Assembly (NCBI GenBank): GCA_025330725.1
Contig: JAIWND010000011.1
Location: 868,001 to 932,000 of the forward strand
Source: Chlamydoabsidia padenii
Taxonomy: Eukaryota > Mucoromycota > Mucoromycetes > Mucorales > Cunninghamellaceae
Direction: 5' to 3'
Length of the DNA: 64,000 nucleotides
Shown here one piece after another: positions 1 through 10,813 of this stretch. Each line of letters opens with the position of its first letter. Position 1 is the first letter of the stretch. Under the pieces are notes generated by a model. It was not told where the DNA came from. It worked only from the letters and a program-made list of their open reading frames with translations, and searched no databases. A program made the position numbers and the translations under genes.

Positions 1-37
1 GCAATAAAGAAGTGTATTCAATTTGGAATTGACTTAC

Positions 38-98
38 CTAGCAAGGTGTCTACAACTACCTTTATCACATCCTTATTCAATAAGATCAGTTTTGACAT
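38..98 (-). CDS. possible first exon of a gene running off the left edge (partial)
   Basis: On the minus strand an ATG at 98 opens a 61-base reading frame that ends at a good donor (GTAAGTC read from base 37 downward). The peptide begins MSKLILLNKDVIKVVV. The rest of the gene would lie outside the window, so product and reality are unknown. No family is recognised; chance ORF is a real alternative. Confidence 0.25.
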
Positions 99-257
99 CA
101 AATCAGTTCTAGGTCGATGAGGGAGCGGTAATCAAAACAACGATGAGTTTGGTTGTGTCATATTTGTTGTTACCGAAAACACAAAGATTTTTTATATAAT
201 AATTTTAAATCCCAGTCACATTTTTGCACGCACCTACCGGCTTAACTCGACTTTTGG

Positions 258-397
258 TCCTTTTGTTAAATCCTGCGAGGAAAAGTGAGGCAGTGAAAAT
301 AAACTTTTCGGGGTTGTAATAGATGTTCAATGTTTAAAACCCGAATTCCTGTGTAGACGGGTGAGGGCCTGTCCACACGAGCCAATATTTTCTATGG
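258..397 (+). repeat. direct repeat R3, left copy
   Basis: The stretch from the 'gcgaggaaaagtg' segment to 'ccaatattttctatggt' recurs almost unchanged at about 922-1024. Both copies include the phrase 'gacgggNgagggcctgtcc'. The left copy carries about 25 extra bases near its start. The right copy runs directly into repeat module A. Confidence 0.7.
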
Positions 398-399
398 TG

Positions 400-605
400 A
401 GCTCCATTTTTTTTTTTTTTTCAAAAGTCATGGTAAAACAATCTTGAGGCTATACTGCTCCATACAAGGGCCTTGGTACGATGGTCATTATGTAAACTTT
501 GTTGGAAATAGGTTAAGGAATGCACATGGTCACTTTTGTCATTAGCATCACTTGTTCATTGAGGCAGTAGAACTCTCTTAAGATTTTTTAAAATTGCGGG
601 TTTTG
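400..605 (+). repeat. partial copy of foldback repeat R1
   Basis: A T-rich start is followed by the R1 core: 'tcttgaggctatactgctcc', 'ttgttggaaataggttaagg', 'cacttttgtcattagcatca' and 'ctctcttaagatt', ending in 'gcgggttttgga'. The same series recurs at 5030-5450, 10820-11270 and 53860-54180. No terminal inverted arms are seen here, so this is a fragment. The segment from 606 to 900 shows nothing I can assign. Confidence 0.65.
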
Positions 606-921
606 GAAAAAGGGATTTGTTACGGACACATAGGAATTTCGCAGGTGGACTTTTTTCAAAGATTACAGGATTCGAAAAAGTGGATATATCACCAACCATG
701 GTAGAGCCAGACAAAATATATAGTCCAGAAGATAACAGAGGATGAATCATTGTAAAAAATAAAAAAGAAGAGAAAAGAAAGGAGGAATAATAACAATGAA
801 ATCTGTAAATCATGCAATATTTAAATGCCGGCAGATATGGGAACTTAATTTTTCCCTTCACTGACCACATTTCTGCGCCGATTGTTTATTGTTTGCGGAT
901 GAGTGTACCTTAGTAAAGGGT

Positions 922-1024
922 GTGAATCCCGCGAGGAAAAGTGTAATAGATATTCAATGTTGAAATCCCGAATTCCTGTGTAGACGGGCGAGGGCCTGTC
1001 CACACGAGCCAATATTTTCTATGG
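922..1024 (+). repeat. direct repeat R3, right copy
   Basis: About 100 bases match 258-397, including the segment around the fixed phrase 'gaattcctgtgtagacggg'. It lacks the insert near the start of the left copy. It contains the element TGAAATCCCG discussed elsewhere. Confidence 0.7.
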
Positions 1025-1044
1025 TCGAATACACATATAAAATC

Positions 1045-2620
1045 CGAGTGCGGGTGGAGATTAGTCGACCCCACACGCATATACCCCATTTTTCAAATTC
1101 CGCCTTCAACAACGTCGAATTCCTCCCCCCGCCCTCTCTCTCTTCCTTACTTTTTCTTCTTTATTTTCGACTTTTACACTCGATAAACTGCATCTCTTGG
1201 TAAGTTAAAACAATACAATCCTTTGTCTTTTATTCACTGTTTATGGAACAACTTGGGATAATTAACTAATCCATTCAACTCAGGTATCTTTATGTTTGAT
1301 ATAGGAATCATTCTTCATCTTACTACCACTTGATTACCACCCAATTCTTTGTATTATTACACCAATCAACACCCACTCAGCAATGCCTCGTCACTTGGAT
1401 CAAAACTATTCATTCACAATCTATTGCTTGACTTGTTATTTGGACCATAGATTGGGTACTATGGTAAGTCGAAACACTTGGAAAAACAGGAAATTGTGTT
1501 TAATCTTATACATCTCATGATTGAAGGTCAAGAAAAACGAAGAATTGTGGAAGCCCCCAAAGACAATCAATACACATTATTGTGCTATCCCGGGCAAGAA
1601 TCGATATGGAAATTACTCACCTGTGGATGGAACAACTATTTAGGAAAATGAAGGTGTAATACTATCGACAAATTGCATCCTCAAAACAATGGCTCTATTC
1701 TTGGTGTGATGAATATCGTTGTGTCAAAAGAAAAGAAGTTAAGTGTTATTCATTCATTAACTTTATCGCCTACTAACTGATTATTATTCTGGGTTGATAG
1801 ATCCTGGAAAACGCTGAAGAATAGAATATCAATTCTACCTACAAGACATACAAATTGGCCATTGAAGGATCTCACTCCATTATTGTCATTTATTTTAATA
1901 CTTATCATGTAGACTCGGTTTGCTTTTTTTGTAATAAATATTAGATTAGTCTTGGTGGTCTCTAGTTGGTTGCTGCAGGTAAATATAAAAGTTAATGGAT
2001 GTATATTTGGGTGAAAGCTTATAGGATGGTTAGAGGGTGAAAAAGGGTAATGATCTTTTGGGTTCTTACATGTCTAGTGTGTCTCATTCTCGGCCAACAA
2101 CTATGTAAATCTTGGACATTCACCACGTACTTTGTCATTTGGTGACAACAACATCTACTTCCGCTAGTTAAATTCCCTGGTAATGGTTTTGTAGCTCCTC
2201 TCTCTTACTAGACAATCAAGAACAAATGAAGAAAATAGAAAAGAAGATTAATCAAGAAATGGTCGCTTCCCGTGTTGATTGCAAGTCTAACTTTGATTAT
2301 GAATAGGTAATGTCCTGAAGGTGGGGAAAAGTTGAAAATAGTGGATCGCCCAACGCTGGACCCTACAAGTAAAGATAAGTTACCTTATTATCACTGGACT
2401 CATATAGTAATCATTAGTATAGTCACTATTTAGATTAGTTATAGTTATTTATTACATTTTATCCAACTAAAATAAAACATTACATTACTATTGTCTTTGT
2501 CTTCATTATTGTTGTTTTTATCTCGACCTATACACCTCGATCCCCAAACAAAATTAAAATCCCGCCCATACTGGAGTGGCATTAGGCTCATTCCATTGTC
2601 AGATTTGGAAACATCATTAC
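1045..2620 (+). pseudogene. repeat module A: decayed multi-exon gene copy
   Basis: The module starts with a promoter-like block (TTTCAAATTCCGCC at 1091, then a C/T-rich stretch), then a short exon ending CATCTCTTG before GTAAGTT, an intron to about 1303, and an exon encoding LLPLDYHPILCIITPINTHS. A later exon near 1530-1660 can be read as KRRIVEAPKDNQYTLL followed by WKLLTCGWNNYLG, but stops interrupt it. The 3' part near 2210-2310 encodes NQEQMKKIEKKINQEM. Copies B and C share this order of exons and introns. A is the most diverged copy and has lost the start codon kept in C. The ancestral product is not recognised. Confidence is good for homology between modules and low for function. Confidence 0.6.
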
Positions 2621-2629
2621 TCGCTCACT

Positions 2630-2960
2630 GATTGTCTGATGCTAATGATTAAAGTGGCTGTGTGTCATCTATGGCATACTTTCAACATATTTTACAGCAA
2701 AAGTCAAACGCCCAGACTCTTGTGTCAGTCAGAACCAGCTTAAGATGATATGGACTGGCTGTTGATCTGTTATCTGTTTCGAGGAAGCACCAGATCAACT
2801 CCCCCTTCCCAAATCCCACCAGTCTGGGTAGTCCCTAGATGTATTGCCTTGTCATATCTGTAGAGACTACTACACATTATATTGTCAATCAATGCTAATG
2901 ATTAAAGTGGTTATGATGGCACTTTAATCATTAACCCCCATGCTGACTAGATTTTCCTAA
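2630..2960 (+). repeat. dispersed repeat R2 fragments
   Basis: Two pieces carry the R2 signature 'gctaatgattaaagtgg'. The first continues through 'caaaagtcaaacgcccaga' and 'cttgtgtcagtcag'. Complete tandem units are at 30.3-30.8 kb and 38.8-39.3 kb. From about 2960 to 3650 there is only AT-rich sequence with isolated donor-like GTAAGT sites and no supportable reading frame. Confidence 0.55.
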
Positions 2961-3699
2961 AGTGTTCTGCATATAACACATTTCTTTATTCACACTATGT
3001 TTGTATATATCCTCTAAAAAAGAAGTATATCTAAAATAAGATTATAAAGAATAAAACAAGGGAGATGGGTGGGGAATACTATTCTATCATTTCTAAACTG
3101 TGTGCTTGGATTTGTCATTGTTAGGTCCGCCTATCTATCGTGAGGTGATCATCCCTGTGTCGTTCCATAATTGCTGTTAATGATAAGAAAGAGAGGAAGG
3201 TTGTTGTTGTTCTTTCTTGATACCACACCAATGCAAACCATGTGCCAGTCTTGATTATAGCTGATAATCCAATAGCCTCTCCTTCAATGGTATGAGTCCA
3301 TATAAGAGAGCTTGATAATTGCCAGAGTAGAGTAATGTGTCATCCAGTGTTGCCCCTGATTTGTTTATGCTGATTGCGTCCTACAAGTAGTCCTATCATA
3401 ACAGTCATTAGAGTGTGGTTCCTGTAAACATTCGACCATCTATTGTAAAACGTAGAAGAAGAGCAAAGTATTGATTGGTGCCCACTGTTGTTCAAGGTCC
3501 ATGTTATTCTTCAGATTGTCGTTTATTGTTATCCTCCAATGTTGAATACAAATTGCTATTACAACATAGTAAGTAATGTCCATCGTTGTACCAAGTTGGA
3601 TGTTGAAGTGATCGTGTAGGTAGACTTGCTGTAAGTCTATAAAAAAAGCAGGCAGGTGCCCATGAATTCAAGTCAGTATAACAAAAACCAGGAAGAAGA

Positions 3700-4190
3700 C
3701 TATGTTACTTACGTGAATGGTCCCATCATTGATACGACATACACCAGATAGAATACTACACTAGAGGTTAGGTAGTAAAGTTGATACCCATGTATTTATG
3801 TGACACTTGCCATTACAGTTGCCTTGACTTATTTTCCAATCACAAATAACAATATCAGACAAGTGATTGATACATACATTCAACATAAAGCCAGAGCTTA
3901 CCTTGAGAATCCCTGGTATGACTTTACCATCAAGGCTCCTATTCAAGATGGCAGCAAAAAGTAAACTAGGTCAGGGTTTTTGTTTTTCAATTACGTTGTA
4001 TGTCTTACCATTCGTGTTTCTGTAATCATCAAGAGTTGCCAGTATGATGGGTTAATGGGAGGACTTGTGTTTCATTTGTATCCACGGTTGCTGTCCATCA
4101 AGTAGATAGCTTGTTCCATATTGAATCCAACAAGTGTTCGCAAGCATATAAAGTGTAAAAGTTCGAGTCATCAATTTCAAGTCGGAGGGG
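3700..4190 (-). pseudogene. coding-like exon remnants, unidentified
   Basis: Reading the minus strand from about 4190, there is a coding-like stretch (LKLMTRTFTLYMLANTCW, then YLLDGQQPW), a stop, then LATLDDYRNTNGKTYN in another segment, and further remnants to about 3760. The pattern 'Y..LAN..C' followed later by 'DTNG'-like text faintly recalls the N-terminal part of fungal class 3 lipases. The resemblance is too weak to name the product. Stops and lack of a catalytic GHSLG segment indicate decay if it was ever a gene. Confidence 0.2.
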
Positions 4191-4894
4191 TAGAACTTCT
4201 TTGGCAGTGGTAATTGATCGAATAAAGGGGTTTCGAAAAAAAAAAAAAAAAAAAAAAAAAAAAAGCGCCAAGATTTATTTCCCCCACTATTATTCACACC
4301 CCGTCTTCCAATCAAATCATTGCACTGGGTGTAATTTGAACCGGTGGAAAGTACCGCCGGCGTTTGAAAAACATCGGTTCAAATTCCGCTTTTACTCTTG
4401 CATGAATCAATTATTAATAAAATCACATGTGTCATTGTCATTGACATTATATCAGTAATTGATCGCTTGAACCAGCTATTTTCTCGTTGACCCGGTACCA
4501 AAGTGAATCGTAAGCCCAGAAATACCAAAGGAAAGAAACAGGTTAATCGGGATTTGAATAGTATAGCTTTGTCTTTTGCTTGTAGATATAGACTCGGCAA
4601 GCTTTGCACATATCACTTTTGTTGAATCATTAGCTGTTGTTGTTTTTTAAAAAAGGGGTTGTCTGTGTTAGGAATGCATTTCTGCTTGTCAAACGTTTTT
4701 AAACCATCAATTCTGTGATCTCACATCTTTCAAGGAATGAGAAGCTGTTGGGCCATGTTTATTCGCATGACTAGTTTACTGACTTTGGATTTATCCTGAT
4801 TATTCATAGCATCCAAGACTAAATCTGCCATGGTCTGATAAGTTTATGCCTGGTTTTGATAATGTCGGTCGGGGGTGAAATGTTACATTGGTAA

Positions 4895-5408
4895 ACGAAC
4901 CTTTCCCTTCCCCCAAAAATCACGTAAACTGAACTCCCGACAGGCTTTGAATTACAGGTTTGATTTGGAATTATTAGCAGAGCTCTATTGCCTTAATGGA
5001 CAAGTGATGCTAATGACAAAAGTGACCATGAGCATTCCTTAGCCTATTTCCAACAAACTTTACATAATGGACAATGTACCAAGTACCTTGTATGGAGCAA
5101 TATAGCCTCAAAATCGTTTTAACCTGACTTTTGTAAAAAAAAAGTTGCAGAATGAGAATTGACACACAAGACAAAACATATTTCAAAACCCGCTTACTCT
5201 CGCCTTGAATCTTAAGAGAGCTCTACTGCCTTAAGGGACAAGTGATACTAATGACAAAAGTGACCATGAGTATTCCTTAGCCTATTTCCAACAAACTTTA
5301 CATAATGGACAATGTACCAAGTCCTCTGTTTGGAGCAGTATAGCCTCAGGATCGTTTTAACATGACTTTTGTTTTGAGAAAGGGTGGTGGTGCATGTTGG
5401 GGAGTGCA

Positions 5409-5442
<34 letters not shown>

Positions 5443-5530
5443 GCGATTCAATGGTAATCATTTCCAGGCCTGGCTCGTTTTCAAATTGCGTGATTTCTGG
5501 GGGAAGGGAAAGGCTCGTCATAGGTTACAC
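4895..5530. mobile_element. R1 foldback (MITE-like) repeat nested in module B
   Basis: The left end has 'acctttcccttcccccaaaa' followed by 'tcacgtaa'; the right end has the inverse, 'gtgatttctgggggaagg' followed by 'gaaaggctcgtc'. Between them are two tandem R1 core units (about 5010-5215 and 5225-5400), each with 'aaaagtgaccatgag' and 'tagcctatttccaacaaac'. No coding capacity is visible, so it would be non-autonomous if mobile. A 30-T run lies at 5411-5440. Confidence 0.6.
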
Positions 5531-6589
5531 GCTCTGGTAACATGGTAAAATTAAAAAACAGTAATGAAGACAAAGCTAATAGTAATATGATGTTTTATTT
5601 TAAATGGAAAATAATAATAAATAACTATAACTAATCTAAATAATGACTATGTTACTGATTCCTATATGAGTCCAGTGATAATAAGGTAATTTGCCTTTAC
5701 TGGCAGGGTCCAGTTTTGGGCGATCCAACATTTCCAACTTTTCCCACCTTCAGGACATTACCTCTTCTTAATCAGAATTAGATCTGAAATCAACACGGGA
5801 AGCGTCCATTTCTTGACTAATCACCTTTTCCATTTTCTTCGTTTGTTCTTGATTGTCCAGTAAGAGAGAGAGAGAGAGAGAGAGAAAAGCTTCAAAGCCA
5901 TCACCGGGGAATTGGTTACCAGAAGTAGATGTTATTGATGTTGTTGCTGTTACCGAATGACAAAGTACGTGATAAATATCCAAGATTCATGTAGCTGTTG
6001 GCCGAGAATGAGATGCCCTAGACATGTAGAAAACCATAAAGATCGTGTTAAAAGTATACATTATCTTTTCTTTCTTTCTGCCCTTTTACCATCTTATAAA
6101 TTTCCAGACACACATACATCCATTCACCTTTTATCTTTTCCTACATCAACCAATCAGAGATCACCGAGACCAATTCAGCATATGTTACAAAGAAGCAAAC
6201 CAGGTCTACAGGTCAGGTACCAGGATGAATGATAATGGAGTGGTATTCTTGTATGTCTTGTGAGTAGAGTTGATATTTCATTCGTCGGCGATTTCCCAAG
6301 ATCTATCAACCCAAAATAGTAATTGGTTAGTGGGCGGGTAAAGTAAACGGATGAATAAAGCTTACCTATTTCTTGGCAACGGCGATATCCATCTTACCAA
6401 GAATAGGTCCATCGACTTGAGGATACAATATGTTGGTAGTATTACACCCTCATTTCCAATATAGTTGTTCCATCCACAAGTGAGTAGTTTCCATATCGAT
6501 TATTGCCCTGGATAGTACAATAATGTGTATTGATCGTCTTTGGTGGTTTCCACAATTCTTCGTTTTCCTTGGCCTTCAACCATAAGATG

Positions 6590-6592
<3 letters not shown>

Positions 6593-6660
<68 letters not shown>
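6593..6660 (+). repeat. 68-base adenine homopolymer
   Basis: An uninterrupted run of 68 A lies inside module B, at the place corresponding to the short 'tttttttgt' run near 9600 in module C. The tract has therefore expanded since the two arms diverged. Confidence 0.95.
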
Positions 6661-6661
<1 letters not shown>

Positions 6662-6926
6662 GGTTAAATACAACATCCTACTTTTTCAAATTACCAGTGT
6701 CCAATTCATGGTCTTCAATTAACAAGCCAAACTATAGATTATGAATGACTAGTTTTGATCCAAGTGAGAAGGCAACGTTGAGTCGGTGTTGGTTGGTTGG
6801 TGTGATGATACAAAAAGTCGAGTGATGAATTAGTTGTGACAAGGTGAAGTATGAATCCTATATCAAACATAAAGATACTTGATGTGAGCCGAGTTGGCAA
6901 ATTGAGACAAAACATAAAAACCAGCT

Positions 6927-8660
6927 TTATTTTTTGACTTTAGTAATAAATGATTCTTTGCGGAATTTGTTCAACTTCAAGTTAGCCTTGTTCTTGTTGG
7001 CGAGGAGGGCGGGGAAGCGGTCAACAATGTCCTAACAATTTAAGAAATGTTAAAATACAATGAGTACAGTATTTCGCCATTGCTACTTTTTTTAACGTAC
7101 CTTCGCCAAAGTAAATGCCTCGACAGCACCTACCAAGTTCATCAAGGACAAATTGTCCTTCACCAGACAGAACGAGCAGACGAGTACCGGTAAGTAAATA
7201 CCTTCTTCAATCAACTTCATTTCATACAAGGAACAGTCGAAACCTATTATACATGTGTGATTGATTGTCATGTTAGTGAGTGTTATATGTGAGTGTTATA
7301 TATAAAACTTGATGCTTACCTTCACAAAGAACACCAATCGAAACTGGTTCTTGGATGCCCAATTTGATCTGGATGTTGATTGATGTTTTAAGATGTTTCA
7401 TGAGTTTGGTGAAGTTGTCTTCAGCCTGGTATTTGCTAGATACCAACGGCCTCTTGACTTCAATGAATATCAAGTATACATCCGCCTTCTTGGTCTTTAT
7501 ACCAATCATCACATCAGGCTTCGTCTTTCCACGTTGTTGTGATCCATCCGCCCTATTCATAATAAAACAAACAGTGTTAGTACAAATATAGTGTCAAAAA
7601 AAAGTAGATGTATTACAAGTTGTAGATCAGATCGTCGTCGCTACCATCAACAAAAATGTTTCGTACGAATGGCATGATCAAACTATCGATAAATGATTGT
7701 TCGGAGTGGGTGTTGATATGGGTCGAGTTGCCCAGGAAGCACTTGATGATGTTTTTGATACCTTTGTCGACTTCATTCTTGGTAGTGGTGGTGATTTCTT
7801 CGGTGCTGGTTCCTTCGATGATAGCCTACATAATACATTGAATCGGGTTTTAGTGTCATATCCTTTCATCATTCACAATCTTTCATAAAATTCATGCATG
7901 GGATTATAAAAAATAGGTTGACTTGACCAAATTCGGAAGGTCGCCATTTAAAATTACGAATCCTTGACAGATTCAAATCCCGCCACAAGCAATTCAAGAT
8001 TGTTAACTTACATGTTGAATACTATGTATGTAAATGAGGCCTTCGGCCGAAGCCTTCTTCGAACCAACATCTTTATACGCCAGGGATACCAATTCTTTCC
8101 CACCAAGCTCCATGTATCGAGTCACAGAGAGATTCTTGTTATATCGGTTGACAGGAAAGATATGTGACAATGATCTATTATTTCATCATATGAATAAAAG
8201 TTAGTAAGTGTAGCTACTTTAAAAAAAGCCACTTTCTTACAAAATGCGGAGGGGTGTTAAGCTGCTTTTGCTTTGCCCAGCATCAATCGATTGTTTTCTA
8301 AACTTCAAGAGTTCGGCGGTGATGTTGATGTTGTTTTCCATAAGCTAATAAAAAAAAAAGTTCGTTGGCAACCTATTACACTTTGATTAAAGACCCGACA
8401 CTTACTACTGTCCTTGGCTGCCATTCTTTGGTGCCATTGCCACCAAAATAGCTGAGTGTCTTCTTTCTTTTCACTTCAGCAGATGACACAGAAGAGTTGG
8501 AATCTAAAGATTTACAAAAGTGTTTAACACTACGCGTTTAGTAACCAGGGCAAAATCAATATCATATTTTACCTGAATGATCGCGTTTGTTGTTTTGGTT
8601 GCTAAAAATGAAGACGGGACCTTGAATTTCGATGTTGATTGTACTGTGGGATACGGACAT
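6927..8660 (-). CDS. PD-(D/E)XK nuclease-like protein, eight exons, intact
   Basis: Exons (high to low): 8660-8573, 8503-8406, 8344-8241, 8174-8012, 7825-7617, 7552-7320, 7243-7101, 7031-6927. All introns are GT-AG and all phases join, giving 380 residues. The N-terminal third is polar and has the motif KRKKTLSYFGGNG. The C-terminal half has an acidic residue in a helix-like segment (HSEQSFIDSLIMPFVRN), then GKTKPDVMIGIKTKKAD, then LIFIEVKRP. This spacing of E, PD and ExK fits the PD-(D/E)XK nuclease fold. Mucoromycota genomes hold many uncharacterised proteins with a KPD...E(V/A)K pattern (general knowledge). It lies between inverted modules B and C. Nuclease activity is inference; a non-catalytic member is possible. 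The start was chosen because the frame is closed upstream. Confidence 0.72.
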
Positions 8661-9110
8661 ATTGGTTTGAGTAAAGAAGATTATTTACAGTTTTGCCCAC
8701 TTTTTTATTGTAAACACAAAAAAGACTTTGTGACAGGTGAAAGGCTTCATCAACATTTGAACTCCGTCTGGGGTACGCGCATAAAGGACCCCTTAATCAA
8801 TTTTTCTGATGATAGCGCGGTTTTCAAAATCCTTCATTTCTTGACCTCATTGCCTAAAACATCCACCGTATCATATTACTGTTGTGAAAGGCCTTTATAC
8901 CAGACTGTGTGATGGTTGAGTATAGTTTGAAGCATGCTGCTTTTGACTTTTTTTTTTTTTTTTTTTTAATTGGCCCTCATCGACACATTGTGAGCGGATC
9001 GCATGATTCATATATTCTAAATTTGGGTGTATCTATAGTCCTTGACACTATGAACATACTGTCTTGAGAATTTGTCCCAAGAACGCTCAACCTTTTTTAT
9101 TTCTTTCCAA
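8661..9110. other. intergenic: T-tract and start of module C
   Basis: Upstream of the nuclease-like gene there is no supported gene. A 20-base T run lies near 8949-8967, followed by sequence leading into the promoter-like block of module C. Confidence 0.5.
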
Positions 9111-10296
9111 TCCTCGTGCGGGTGGAGATTAGTCTACCCCACATATGCACTCGACTTTTCTCATTTTTCAAATCCCGCCTTTAACAATGTTGAACTTCCC
9201 TCCCCCTCTCTTCTCTTCTTTTACGTCCTTTTACTTTTCCTTCTCTTCGTTTTCCTTCTTCTCGACTTCTACACTCGATAACATGCATCTCTTGGTAAGT
9301 TAAAACAATAAAACTCTTTACCTTTTATTCACTGTATATGGAACAACTCTGTATAATTAACTAATTCATTCAACTCAAGTATTTTTTGTGTTTGATGTAG
9401 GACTCATACTTCACCTTGCTACCACTTGATTATCACTCGACTATTTGTACTATTACACCAATTAACACCCACTCAGCAATGCCTTGTCACTTGGATCAAA
9501 CTAGCCATTCATAATCTATTGTTAAATAAAGACCACGCAATGGATATTATGGTGAGTTGAAACACTTGAAAAAGTAGGATACTGTATTTAACTATCTTCT
9601 TTTTTTGTAACCATCTCTCGATCAATATACATTAGTGTGCTGTCAGGATAGGGTCCAGTCGCTTATCAACAACAAGGTAAGACTTGATATGAAAAGTATT
9701 CACTTGTGGATGGAACAACTATATTGGAAATGAGGGTGTAATACTACCAACATATTGTATTGTCAAAACGATGGCTTTATTCTTGGTAAGATGGATATCG
9801 CCGTTGCCAAGAAATAGGTAAGCTTTATTCATCCGTTTACTTTAACCGCCCACTAACCAATTACTATTTTGGGTTGATAAATCTTGGGAAATCGCCGACG
9901 AATGAAATATCAACTCTACTCACAAGGCATACAAGAATCCCACTCCATTATTGTCATTCATCCTGGTACCTGACCTGTAGACCTGGTTTGCTTCTTTCTA
10001 ACATATGCTGAATTGATCTCGGTGATCTCTGATTGGCTGATGTAGGTAAAGATGCAAGGTGGATGGATGTATGTGTGGCTGGAAACTTATAGGATGGTAA
10101 AAGGGCAGAAAGAAAGAAAAGATAATGTATACTTTTAACACGATCTTTTTGGTTTTTTACATGTCTAGGGCATCTCATTCTCGGCCAACAGCTATATGAA
10201 TCTTGGATATATATCATGTACTTTGTCATTCGGTAACAGCAACAACATCAATAACATCTACTTCTGGTAACCAATTCCCCGGTGATGGCTTTGAAG

Positions 10297-10332
<36 letters not shown>

Positions 10333-10749
10333 TGGACAATCAAGAACAAACGAAGAAAATGGAAAAGGTGATTAGTCAAGAAATGGACGCTTCCCGTGTT
10401 GATTTCAGATCTAATTCTGATTAAGAAGAGGTAATGTCCTGAAGGTGGGAAAAGTTGGAAATGTTGGATCGCCCAAAACTGGACCCTGCCAGTAAAGGCA
10501 AATTACCTTATTATCACTGGACTCATATAGGAATCAGTAACATAGTCATTATTTAGATTAGTTATAGTTATTTATTATTATTTTCCATTTAAAATAAAAC
10601 ATCATATTACTATTAGCTTTGTCTTCATTACTGTTTTTTAATTTTACCATGTTACCAGAGCGTGTAACCTATGACGAGCCTTTCCCTTCCCCCAGAAATC
10701 ACGCAATTTGAAAACGAGCCAGGCCTGGAAATGATTACCATTGAATCGC

Positions 10750-10813
<64 letters not shown>

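Larger units (their letters stand above)
4236..6890 (-). repeat. repeat module B: inverted arm facing module C
   Basis: The reverse complement of this arm matches 9340-11960. About 4265-5950 is nearly identical to its partner. From 5950 to 6890 similarity drops to roughly nine in ten by eye. Length differences fall in the A/T tract (30 versus 60 bases) and in the CT microsatellite. The arm includes the decayed gene of module A (for example KKMEKVISQEMDASRVDF) and a nested R1 foldback repeat. Similarity stops near 6885, so the 5' promoter block present in C is missing here. Confidence 0.85.

Noticed and set aside
5957..6263. Two overlapping frames in module B with coding-like length
   Set aside because: They overlap in different frames, are antisense to the decayed gene of the module, and their counterparts in copies A and C are not conserved as open frames.
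8577..8912. 111-codon open frame on the plus strand
   Set aside because: Its first part is antisense to the first exon of the intact nuclease-like gene (8660-8573), it has no domain, and the minus-strand model joins in phase through eight exons.
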